NCBI GenBank assembly: GCA_030248295.1
Contig: JASANH010000104.1
Location: 558,001-622,000 of the forward strand
From: Mesodorylaimus sp. YZB2_4
Taxonomy: Eukaryota; Nematoda; Enoplea; Dorylaimida; Dorylaimidae
Length of the DNA: 64,000 nucleotides
Direction: 5' to 3'
Below are positions 45,082 to 56,600 of the stretch, piece by piece (the stretch's first letter is position 1; each line of letters opens with the position of its first letter). A program made the translations under genes and the position numbers. The notes under the pieces were generated by a model. That model saw only the letters and a list, made by a program, of their open reading frames with translations. It was not told the DNA's origin and did no database searches.

Positions 45082-45805
45082 TTGAGCGGGAGAGCAGCAG
45101 ATACGAGGCCGAATCGAAAATTGTATCTAGATATATTTGATCTTCTATCAAGGCCAACTCCTCCATATCCAACAATGAGCCCTTATTCTTGTCTCTACTT
45201 AGGCTCTGTTCCAAATATCAGCATTATGTCATCGTCGGAAGGCGGTTGCAGCGCGGATAGTGTGGCTCCTTCTCGACGGGGTGACGGTGGTGAGTGCCCC
45301 AACACATCGTTATCCTCTGCAGGCATCGTGAAGCATCGCATTATGCTCAGGATCTACCTCTTTTTTACCTTTCCAGACGCCCATGCATCCGTTCGATCAC
45401 CCGACGTACAGCTGATCGACCGCGTCGACAACGCCCAGCTAGAAGGACGGATTCCTTATACGGGCACGACTGACAATCACGGTGTTACGGTAACCATTTC
45501 GAAACACGGACTGAAAATCACTGAAGTCGTGGGCCGAGGCGGCAACGTCATTGAGCGCGTTCCTCTTCACATGGTGGCCCAAGCCCTGTCCTACGATGAC
45601 GGCTGGGGGAGGTGGAACGTGGCCATCAAGACCGGCCAAGTAGGAAAGAACCAATTCTTATGCCACGTCTTCCAGGTCCAGAGCCAGGTAAAAAGCACAA
45701 TATGGTCCTCGATAGATTCAACGCGACATACTTCCTTAGGCCGAAGCTGAAGCTATCTGTCAGACGATTCGGGAGGTGTTCGCCAAGGTTGGACGACCCG
45801 AATGA
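45082..45805 (+). CDS. ICAP1-like PTB-domain protein (integrin beta-1 binding protein 1)
   Basis: ICAP1 binds the NPxY motif of the integrin beta-1 tail and KRIT1, and so tunes integrin activation and adhesion. Exons end at 45289 and continue 45377-45687 and 45740-45805. The PTB domain begins CLYLGSVPNI, runs through a polar insert, then LIDRVDNAQLEGRIPY, VTVTISKHGLKITE, PLHMVAQALSYDDGWGRWNV and CHVFQVQSQAEAEAICQTI. The family positions IDxAQxxGKLPF, GVSKYGIKV, MVCYDDG and the final helix (EQAQAIC) match ICAP1 rather than other PTB proteins. The Ser-rich N-terminal tail of vertebrate ICAP1 is missing or lies in an unseen exon. The start could also be the Met at 45175. Confidence 0.8.
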
Positions 45806-45863
45806 TTTCTGTGGACCGGACATATCTGGCCGTTATTCCGATGCCTTTCCACCTGTCACTTAT

Positions 45864-45869
45864 TTTATT
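45864..45869 (-). promoter_or_regulatory. Candidate poly(A) signal for CC2D1
   Basis: Minus-strand AATAAA about 135 nt downstream of the CC2D1 stop (46004). It lies just past the ICAP1 stop on the other strand, so the two 3' UTRs of these convergent genes likely overlap. Confidence 0.4.
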
Positions 45870-46003
45870 TAACATCAAAATCCAGTGACTGAACCTCGCT
45901 TACAAAAAACATTAGCTTGTAAAGCAAGCCGCATACTTGCACAAACCAGTATTCCTCACCCATAAATTACATAGACTAATCCTGTATAAAACATGACAAC
46001 CCA

Positions 46004-49000
46004 TTACTTGAGTCTACTAGCCCCCAATTGCCTGCTGCCGAACGCAGCAGCAGCCACAGCCCGATTTGCGGCCAACGCACTTGCACTCGCAGGAACAGTA
46101 AATTGGTCAATCACTAGCCATTTCTCACGCACTTCCTCCGCCTGTTTCTGCACCAACGGTTCTCGCACCCGTATTTTGACTTCCAGTTTTCCACCTATCG
46201 GTTTCCGATTTTCAATTACCTATATCGAACGTCTTTTAACACCTGTCACCTACCGAACCCGCGCCCACTTACATCCACACTCTGATGAACCATAGGCTGC
46301 GTTTCCAACGTTGCCAATTTTACTTCAGCCGTGCCCAAGCAGACATCGCTCCTCAGGAATCCACCTTTCTGCATTATCTCGAACTTGACACCAATCCGCT
46401 TGAGCATGTGCAGGAACTGGCGTGATTTCGGGTTGATTTTTAAGGTCGTCGTAAATTCGAAAACTGAACACATCTTTTCATATTCAATGCACTTGATTAA
46501 AAAAAGCTCGCCTTTACCTGGATTATTTGTGCCCTTGATCTTTGCTGTTTTTCCTGTCTGCGGCGTCTCCTTCGGATACGAAAACTCATACTTGACATAT
46601 ATGTCCGCATCCTTCGGTTCGTAGCCTGAAGGCAACTTTAACTGAAGGCCCCGTACGATCGATAATTCCAAATCATCCGTGCCCAATTCAGGGAAACATC
46701 TGTAAAACAGAGATTTTAGAAATGTCAGGTCTATACGAGAAACTCCCAGAAAAACGAAGCAGGGACTCACTTTATCGAAGGAAAAATTCTAGTTTCATAA
46801 TGAAACCTCGGCGGAGGATCGCCGTGTTTGAAACAGTTGCGCAATGCAGCCAGGTCTTTCTTGGCTGCATTAGAAACTTGCTCAAATTCCGACACCTTCG
46901 CCACATCGCCCGTGTTCAAAAAGAATTCACGATTTCGATCGCAAACCTGAAATGTAGTGCTGCGTTAAAACCAGCACATCGACAACTGAGCGAGCCATAC
47001 CTGTATTTGGTGGATCAAGTCCTGTTCCAAAGTCGAAAACACGTCCTCGTATCCAGCCTTGGCCAGAATATCTCCTTCTTTCTTCAACGACAATTCCGTT
47101 GTCACTTGTTGCACACCAGAAGTTGTGATGGCAGGTTTGATAACACCAGCAGTGGTTTTCATTTGAGGTGGCGTTGGTGTCGATGCAATATCGACCCTCA
47201 ATCCATTCTTGCATGCATCAAGCATCTGATCGAATCCCATGGCTTGTTTCAACAACTGTTTAGCCGTGTTGAGATCACCTCGTTTCTTGGCAGCCAAAGC
47301 GGCCATTTTAAACTGATGCTGCCGGTCCATCAAAAATTTTAATTCTTGTTCTTGCTTGGACATCTTGGCTGGCGGTGCTGACGAGGCTGCACCCGCTGTG
47401 GCTGACGTAGGACGTCGCTGACCAACGGATGGTTGACCAGGAGCCGCTGGTCTCAAAGTTGGTTTCTGAATACAAAAGCTAAAATAAAATCAACCAATAA
47501 AAAAATAAGTCGGATTTACCTCAGCGACAGAATCACTGATCGCTTGTGCTCGAGGCGCGGCTGCAGGGGCGTTTCCACCGACTGGAATTGGCGCGAAACC
47601 TGGCGGAGTTGGAAGTTCGTCGAAATCGATTGGTTTTCCAGCTCGATGGGCCTTAATGGCGTCTTCGTATTGCTTCTGGATACGACCCATTCGCCTGGCC
47701 TTGCTCGCATTTCCTTCCTGTTGCGCCTGTTCAGCAGCCGATTTGTATTTTTCCAATCGCTGTTGCAAAGCTTCCATGATAGTCGCTGGTGGTGGCGGTG
47801 CATGGAATGCGGCTGCCGTAGCTTTTTCAGTGAATGCTGACTCGTCGACCTCACCAACAGTTTGGGATGGCGATGAAGCGGGCGCAGGAGCAGGTGGAGC
47901 TTCCCGAGTTGGCGAAGATAGCGATGGCATTCCAGTCAAGTCAATTTCTTGCCCGCTCTCGTACGCCTCAATTACTTTGTCAAATTGCTAAAATAATCTG
48001 ATCATGAATAAGGTGTTCTGGAACAGGACATGCGACGACAGTGTGTGTACAGCTTCCTGGGAAGGGTGCCTATCATAACATAAAATGGTCCTACAGTACT
48101 TACCTTGCACGTTTTGAAGTACTCTAAGGCAGCTTCTTTTTGACCTGTTTGTTTTGCCTCGATGGCTGCCTTTCGGAATTGATCTCGACGCTGGCACAAC
48201 AAGAGGTGAGTCGCGTCCGGTTTCTTTTCTGGTGGCGATGTCTTTTCAGAAGGACTTCGCTTTTCTTCTATCCATGGCGGCTGGGGTTTCGGTTTATCCA
48301 AATGCGGTAGCTTGTCGCCTGCGAGTCTCGTTTCCGAATGCGCTTCATGACCAATCGGCGGCAACTGCGGTTTCGGCGCTAACTGCGGTAGCGAAGGCGT
48401 CGATGATGAGGGTGGCACCGGTTTCGATGACTGAACCACCGCGACTGGTGGCGGAATATCACTTCGGTCGACGGGTTTGCCTGATCGGGCCTGCTTTAAT
48501 TGGTCTTGAAGTGTCTGAAAATGGAAACATCGTATGTGCAATGCCCAAATTCACGAATTTTAAATAGTCAATTAGCGATTGTTTAAAAAAAGTTGGTGTA
48601 CAGTACAGAGCAGACCGACAAGTCCCATTAAAAAAAGTCCTTACGTTCTGTAAGCAATTAAAACTTACCCCAATTCCGCGTTCTATTCGACGCACTTTGG
48701 CCGCATCACCGGCTACCTTGGCCGTTTTCTGGGCCGTGTGGTAATTTGCCAGTCGATCTTCAATCAAGACGATTAAGTCCCTCTGCTCACTAGCTGCTTT
48801 TCCGGGGTCTATGTTTCCGGGCGAACCATCTCGTTGCGGTTTTGCCCCACCTCGAACAGGCGGCGGTAAGGAGTCGTGGTCGGAAACAACAGCATTCAAT
48901 TCAGCCAACAAATCAAGATCATCATCCACCGATGCGTCATTCTCGTCATCTGCCACAATTATTTCTTGCGAAATCTGGCGTGCTAATCGGTCGATATCGG

Positions 49001-49226
49001 CCATTGGATGCTGCCTTGAAGCCACTGGTGGTCGCGAAGCTGCTGCTTGCGGCTTCCGCGAAGCGGACGAAGCGGCCGCTCCTCTCAAAACCGATGTGTC
49101 ATCATCGTCGTCGTCAATTTCGTTCTGGATGGCCAACAATTCCGCTTCCAAATCTGGATCGTCCTCCACGTTGCCATACAACATACGCTCGTAAGCTGAC
49201 ATATCACCCAAATCTAGACCTGCCAT
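46004..49226 (-). CDS. CC2D1A/B (Lgd/Freud-1) endosomal scaffold
   Basis: Binds ESCRT-III CHMP4 and tunes endosomal sorting and signalling (Drosophila Lgd, human CC2D1A/B). The N-terminus GLDLGDMSAYERMLYGNVED is followed by DPDLEAELLAIQNE and an Asp run. Four DM14 domains follow: near 48780-48470 (IEDRLANYHTAQKTAKVAGD), 48210-47930 (LCQRRDQFRKAAIEAKQTGQ), 47790-47590 (LQQRLEKYKSAAEQAQQEGN) and 47345-47180 (LMDRQHQFKMAALAAKKRGD), each ending in a P-I/V-D type motif. A C2 domain fills 46700-46250 (ADIYVKYEFSYPKETPQTGK). The terminal exon has GGKLEVKIRVREPL and WLVID before the stop at 46004, as in the family. The four-DM14-plus-C2 plan is complete. Confidence 0.93.
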
Positions 49227-49844
49227 ATTTAGGCGTTGAACGATATCCCTCTTTCACGAGTTGATTTGACAAATCATCTCTCCTCTTCCGCCATCCGCCG
49301 TGTTACGGTAAGCAATAAACATGGACGGACGCACACTGATGAGCAGGTACAAGAGTGCTTATGACAAAATCAAAATAATATGGGCGCCATCCTTTTTGCT
49401 TGGCTCCGATAAGATGGAATCGGCCTGGCGTTGATATGAGGTTGGATGGGCTTGACGGCCAAAAACATGGAGATGCCCGCGAAGAGACGTGCGCGCTTCG
49501 GACTTTATGGCTCCAACTCGCAAGACTGTGTCGACCCATTGCCGATTCAAGAACGTGTCACGTGAGAGCAGCCGGCTTTTCGAAAGGGTTTGATTTCGTA
49601 CATCTTGGGTTTAATCATTCTAAAAAGGGTCATTCGTACACAATAAAAACATGAGTAGTGAATTCTCTCCCATCGATCGGCGCAACGACCGCCTCCAGTT
49701 TGAGCTCGCGCCGAAACTTTGCACTGTCTGCTTGCCCGCGGTAATCCAGACGCGGCTGTTTAATTGGGCGGATCGTCCTCGATCGCACCGCGCTACTCAA
49801 GCTCTATTTCTCTGCTCCGCATTCAACAACATCACTCGCTCGAA
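49227..49844. other. Divergent CC2D1-spermine synthase intergenic region
   Basis: Probable bidirectional promoter region. A short Met-initiated frame (49651 onward) reads into GTAATCC and could be an upstream leader, but it has no family match. Confidence 0.4.
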
Positions 49845-52731
49845 ATGGCATCGCTCGAACTGGATCTAGAATTGAACCTGAGTTTTTTCGAGTTTAAGTG
49901 GCCTTTGCAATCGAATACTGGTATGTATTTTGGCTTCTCATTCGACAATATTCTTCTTTAGACATCTTTCTTGTCCGAAATTTCTCACATATTGTAGTTG
50001 CATCCATGTTCTCAATTTCAGCGGTAGACCTCAACGGGCCATCGTCCATGACTGCCATCTTCTCCTCAGTCCTCAATGACGCCACTGGTCAAAAATGGAC
50101 AACAGATTGCGAACCAAAACCGTTGGGAAAAGCAGGTTACTTTTGCTCATACGTTAATGAAGAAGGCGGGTAAATATGTTGTCTTGCTGAATTTTTTTTG
50201 CGCAGACTAAATTTTTTGTTTTTCTTTTCAGTCATGTTATTCTGCGCTACTACTCCACATCTCGCTTAGCCACGGTTGATGTGCAAGAACCCAAACCGAA
50301 CATGGTGTTTACTGCGGCAGTGGTTGATAAGACACTCGATTTGCTGAACAATCGGCTGGGGGTAGTCCCGCTCAGACAGTAAGCCCACCTTTTATTCATG
50401 ATGATGCACTGTAGTCCTCAATGACTTCCAGTCCGCACTGATGGAATGAATGTCAACACGGTCTTATCTTCTCGCTGGTCTTGGGCAGTCGCAAACATGT
50501 TTATGAACCGTGCCGTCAATGTGTTTATCAGGAGTCGTACTTTTAAAAACCGATCGTCTCCAATCGTAAAGAAAGCACTTTCTGTAGGCGCAAGATGCCG
50601 GAGCCCAGCTTGCGCTCCCAAAGCTTTCGACGAATTTTTTGACGTTGTTGAAAAGCTCAATCAATACTTACACGCCGAGTAGTGTTGACATTGTGGTTGC
50701 TATTCTCACGATGGAATCACGCAAAACTATTGACGTTTAGTTTTTTCGCACATGTTTAACGAGCAAGCATTTGCTGGAGCAAAATGAGGCAAATGACCAC
50801 CGTATCTCTTTTTCTTGCTCATTTGCCAGGATGCTACTTTACGTATTCGAGACGGGCAATGAGAAAAGCATCGTCTGCATATAAACGAGAGTGACTAGCC
50901 AGCATTCTATCGATCTCCCAGTCCCTGTAACCGTCGTCTATCTCCCTGCGGGCCTACGCCATAGATACCTCGAGAAGGGTTTGGAGGTTTCCTTGGCTAA
51001 ACACACTGATCGTGAGCGGAACTAACATCACGAGTGCCAGCCTCAAAACACGAGTTACCAACTCCTCAATCTTGATCGTGCGAGCAGCGAGTGGGGCTTG
51101 GAAGGGACGGTCGCTGAACAGGAAGATAACCTACAGTACTGCTGATTGAGTGCTTTATTATTTCAGAATAGGACACCTGCCCATCTCCATTGGCTCATTG
51201 GGTGTCTTAGTCTGAGCGTTTCCATACTCGGCCGTAATCGAGGACCTTGCTTACAGTTAGACGACTCTCGACCAGCATGGTTACAGTTTAGGTGCAATAG
51301 GCATGGCCTAGTCTCTCCGGCCTATCCGAGCACACTGGTTCAGGGTCTGCCTCTCCTAAGTAGGGCCCGGCATGAGACCGAGAGCGAGATCGAGGTTTGG
51401 TTTGCTGGCAACGGTAGATGACTGGCCGTGAGTTCCTGGTCTGAACTGCTCTGTGAGCGTGGGCTCGTTCCTGTGGCTTTAGCCATCCTCTAGTCAGCCC
51501 TAGTTTGGCCTAGGGCGAGCCAAGGAATTTATAGGTCGGAAGGGGTCTTTATGTTGGTCGGGTACAAATAGTTTTGACCGAACTTACCAGCCCATACCTC
51601 CGTGCGCACTACATTACTTTATCAGGCAATGAATCCGCCAACGTACATGCTTTTGTTGCTCAAACTGGAACAGCATACATATGTCATACTGTAACTATTG
51701 CCTATGCTCTGCTATTTTTGTCCACTCATTCCAGCTATCTGACCCTGCCTCGGGTCTCCAATGTTCCCCGCCTGTATTGCACGTCGGACGAGCGAGTCAT
51801 GGTCTACGATTTCGACCGAATCCTTTGCGATGTGCAAAGCGAGTATCAACGAATCAAGATCCTCCATTCGAACGAGTTTGGCAACACGCTCATCCTGGAT
51901 GACTTCGTTAGTAAGTGACAGTTCGTCGACTCCTAGTCAGTGCCTGGACCAAGCAGCACTGGTTTCAGATCTGGCCGAGAAAGACCTGGTCTACACTCAC
52001 CAGCTCATGTGGAAAGGTTGCATATCGTACAAGGACAAGGACGTGCTCGTATTGGGTGGCGGCGATGGCGGGGTGCTGAATGAAGTGCTGAAAGAGGACC
52101 CAAAGTTCGTCACCATGTTGGAGGTAGGTCATTTGGATACCCAGACTCTCATGACCTGCATCTCTCGTTTCAGATTGACAACACGGTCGTTAACATGTGC
52201 AAGAAGTACTTGCGTGGTGCTTGTGGTGACAGTCTCGACCATCTGGATGGACCCAGGCACAAGGTAGACTCAGACTTTTCTGATCCATTTATTCCTAGTC
52301 ATCTCTTCCAGATCGTCATCGACGACTGTTTCATACAACTCGAGCATTTCGCCAAGGCGGGTCGCCAGTTCGATATCGTGTTCAGCGATTTGACCGACGT
52401 GCCCCTCGTGCAGGAACGGGAGAAGGGCCAAGGCGAGCTCAGAGAATTCTGGTCACTCATGCGCCGAGCATTGGAGATGGGCCTGCGAGTCGTCAAACCC
52501 AACGGCTACTTCCTCACTCACGTACGTAGTGTCTGGGCATGGCCATCCTGTGCTCTGCGTGACTCGTCACACCCGTTTCAGCTGGTCGGTCTCAGCGCCA
52601 CTGACGTGATCACTGAATACGAGCGGCTCCTATCAGGATGGCAGAAGCCGAAACTGAAATTCGAACGTGCCGAAGCCATGGTGCCCAGTTTCCTCGAACT
52701 CTGGACCTTCTACCGCATATGGGTCGAGTAA
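49845..52731 (+). CDS. Spermine synthase
   Basis: Aminopropyltransferase converting spermidine plus decarboxylated SAM to spermine. Eight exons: 49845-49920, 50022-50169, 50232-50378, 51735-51910, 51969-52123, 52174-52263, 52312-52521 and 52582-52731. The N-terminal AdoMetDC-like dimerisation domain of animal spermine synthases is present (GKAGYFCSYVNEEGGHVILR, matching GYLATYTNKNGSFANLRIY). The catalytic part has the linker VMVYDFDRILCD, YQRIKILHSNEFGNTLILDD, NLAEKDLVYTHQLMW, the SAM-binding VLVLGGGDGGVLNE, TMLEIDNTVVNMCKKY, DIVFSDLTDVP (catalytic Asp) and the end FLELWTFYRIW. DL..VP with LAE..L fits spermine rather than spermidine synthase. Intron 3 is 1.36 kb and contains an extra frame, described separately. 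Confidence 0.93.
50379..51734. other. Long intron 3 of spermine synthase with a cryptic open frame
   Basis: This intron is much larger than its neighbours (about 50-100 bp). It holds a plus-strand open segment at 50430-50682, preceded by ACTTCCAG and ending in a stop (residues include FDEFFDVVEKLNQYL). The opposite strand is also open for about 80 codons (50660-50418). Neither matches a family I know. The plus frame could be an alternative 3' exon, a nested gene or chance. Confidence 0.35.
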
Positions 52732-53601
52732 CCACAGTCCCCTAGTCATATAATCAGAGACTATTTGTACATATTCTCAATCTTTTTAAAGCTAGGCTCT
52801 TTCTTGATTATACATTGATTTAATCAAATATTTTATCAGCTATCTTCACAATCTCGCAGTCATTCTTTATTCCGATTCAAAGCGAAAGCATACAAAAGAT
52901 CCACTCGTACTAAAATATGCATATTCCATGCCATAGTCCATTGTGAATGCAAAAAATTCACGAGAATCGTGAGAACGCGGAAATAGATGAAACCGTATGA
53001 AAAACCGTCAGCGAGTCAGAAACGAGCCTTACCATCAGCTGCATGCGAATGAAATTAGTCATTGAAAAATATCGAGACAGGAACCAGTTCACATGGAAAA
53101 TCACCCAAGCGCGATCCAAATACATCTACACAAAACGGGCAATATATGATTATGTCATCCGTACTTACAAACACAAATTAGAGAATATACTAAAAGTCCA
53201 TCAAAGGCCGTTCTTGATGAGACGCCGTACTTTGTACTAGTTTCGGCGACTGAGCCACACTACCGTCAGGAGTCGTCAAGTTATCATTTATCAGATCGTC
53301 GAAAGAATTTGTGGCTCTCTTCGGCGTACTAAAACGAAATAGCAATTGAGCATTTCAGTCGACCAACAGCTATGCCCACACAGAAAAACACCCATCACTG
53401 GTTGGGATGACCCCCTCGCTTATTCATGTGACCGTCTAATAACACAAGACAGTAGCCCATTCATTGCCTTGATGACTTAGTTAACGTTCTTTCTTTGGCG
53501 TAGCTATGACACCACGAATCGTTAAATACAGAAACTCGTGGCTCTAATTCTACGCAACCCAAATCCCTTCACTGACTGTTAGTCTAAACATATAAGCCCC
53601 C
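52732..53601. other. Convergent intergenic region
   Basis: Between the 3' ends of spermine synthase (+) and MAP7 (-). AT-rich near 52790-52840. No gene was recognised. Confidence 0.4.
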
Positions 53602-56600
53602 TTACATGAATGGATCGTCGAGCGAAATCTCACGCGGCGATACTTTTTGAGGAATCACAGTGACGGCACTCGAAGCGTCGCTATCGGATGCCGAAGCACG
53701 TTCAGCGCCGTGACCATTGGACGCGGCGGGGCCAGCGCCATTCATATTGTCATTGTGATCGAAGAAACTACTTTCGCCGCTAGTGTCCAACAAGTTCACA
53801 ATATTGCTATGATTCCGATTGGCATTCGAATCAACTATAGGAATCGAAGCCAACGCCGCCGTAGCCACGTTGGTCCCCGCATCGGGTACATCTTGATTGA
53901 AGAGAATACGAGCGTGACGAGACTGCGACTTCGTAGCACTACCATCCACGTCGTACTCAGTTCGTTCCGCGCCCGAATAATTAAAGCTACCATCGTAATG
54001 ATCACCAGGCGTGGCGTAGAACGACTGAGTCAGACGAGCATCGCCGTTACTCGATTGGCTGACCTTGTCGGCGCTGAATGAAGTAGTCATCACCGACGTG
54101 GCTAATGTAGTCTCATTCAACCTTGCAGAATGATCAACATCATTCACATTCGGTGTCGACTTGACGCGATTCAGTATGTTCTCCAAAGAACGACCAACTT
54201 CCGGCCTCGCGTTAGCCAATTTCTTCAATACTGACGCCGATGCCGAATGATGCGGAGGTGACGCCTGATTCGTGCTGTTCGCAACATTCGACGAGTCCGG
54301 GGTCGCGTACAAACTGTCGTTGCCGTGCTCACTGCCGCCATTCACGAAGATTTGACCAGACCCACCTTGCTGCTGTTGGCCTCCCATGGGAGTTGGCGTG
54401 GCTCCAGCCGCAGCACCGCCTCCAGTCTGCCGCGTACGTTGCATTATTGCCTCCAAACGCTAAAAACAAACACACACAGTATTTTCACATGATGGAGAGA
54501 AAACTTAGGATCAACTCGAATTAGCCAACAAAGCTTTTAGATTACTCACCTTTTTGCGCTCTGATCGTTCGACCTCTTCCTTTTTGAACTTTTCCTCGGC
54601 TTCTTTGCGTTCCTTTTCTGCGCGCTCGGCTTCTTCGCGCGAGCGAGCTTCAGCTTCGAATTTCTAAAAGGGGACCGAGAACGTTCATCCCCACCTAAAA
54701 GAAACTCCAAAACACACACCTTGCGTTGCTCTTCTTCTTTTTGCTTTTCTTCTTCTTCGCGGCGTTTTTCTTCTTCTTCGATCATTTTTCGGATACGCTC
54801 CTCTTCCAAGCGCCGCGCTTGTTCTATCATGCGCAATTCTTCTGCCTCCTGTCGAAGAAATTCTTCTTCTTCACGTCGCCGAGCTTCTTCTTCTTCCATT
54901 CTAAGTTTCAGAAATACCTTTAGGACCAACAACAACCAACAAACCGGTCTCGCCAACTTACCTGCGTTGTTCTTCCCGCTGACGTTCCAATTCTTTCTCC
55001 TTTTCAATTAATTCCCTAGCTAGGCGTCTTCGTTCGGCCAACGCCGCCGTGGCTTCTTCTTTGCTCAATACTTTTCCGCCCTGACCGGTCGGTTTCGGCA
55101 CACTGGACATTAGTTCAGTGGCTGACGCGCTCATATCCAGATTGTCGAAAGTCGAAGTCGTCAGTCCACTTTCCGTTACTGGAGGGCCATCATTCTCGAC
55201 ACTCTGTTCGTGATGCGTGTCAACATCCTCGGCGCTCTGATCGTGAACATCAATAACCGGAGGCTCGTGTGGTACGTCCTGCTGCTCGTGTTCATTCAAA
55301 TGATCATTTTCCAGATGAATGGCACCGACACTGACCACTTGTTCTTCTAGAGGCGAGGCTGGGGACACTGCGGGCTCAGAAGGAATACCGCCGCTCCCGG
55401 GCACCGATTCCGCCGGCGATCTGAAGCCAGCATTAGTTTCGCGATGAGCATCGACGACCACACTCGGCGAAACCACGCCAATGCGTTCCGGTGTCGAGCT
55501 TTCTGACGTAGGCTTCGGTTTTCTAATAGGTTTCGCAGATTCAGTTTCTCCGTGCTGCTGTTTTGGAGGTGATGCTTTCGAAGCTGCACTCGTCTTGCCT
55601 TTATCCTTAGCTAGTGGAGGTTTGGAAGCCGCTGGCGCAGTAACATTTTTTGAAGCGCCGTCGTTGACTGGACGACGAATAGCTGGCGGTGGAGCCGACG
55701 GTGTCCTCGCCGAAGACACTCCCTTGGCCTTCTGATTATGTCCGGCTGCTGATGGGGCTCCTTCGCCATGACTGTCCGATCCACGCTTCGAAGCTGCTCC
55801 TGTCCCTTTCAGACTATCCGTGTTGTTTTCTAAAACAGAATGAAAGGATACTGTAACAACCCGCATAACTCTCACGAAAATATAGTGCTCAGGACGAACA
55901 AGTGCTTATCCCAAACACAGAGCCGGGCCTTCTGACAAGCATTCTTGTCTTATGATCGCACTCTAATCTGGCCTTATCTCACCCCAAATCAAATAAGGAT
56001 AACATCACAGCCCATAAGCCTATCACTTCAGCCATCGCCACAGATCCTCTCTGAAACGCGCCATTCGCTCCAATCAAGTCCATTATCTCTCACGCCCCCG
56101 CAATCAGAAGACAATAAAACGCCATTCAGCCATCCAAGTGCAGTGGGACATGCGTGCACCGAGTACGAGTACCTGACGACACCGCCATGCACGTGTGCAT
56201 TTATGGTTATGGATCGACCTGCATGCAGAAAAGTACTTACGCAACAAACCAGTACCATCCTCATTCTCTTCTGTTATCACATCTAAACATACAATAAAAG
56301 AAAGGTAATTCGGCCATTAGAGAATCAATAATCGTTCCCCACATAAGCCCACAAACACGACGGGCACTAATCGGTGACACAGAGTAAGGTTTAGTGGCAT
56401 GCTCCAAATACATAACCGTAACAACGAGCAAACCTGTCCCGGTAATTCTAGTCTAGTGTCTCTTGGAAAAACAACTACTTATTCAAATTGCATGATCACC
56501 CAAATATTGGTCTCCCTTTCTTGAAAACCCATCACGAATGCAGAATTCTGCGAGGCTTCATGCCCAACCATGCGTAATGTTTAGCTTTAATTAACATCCT

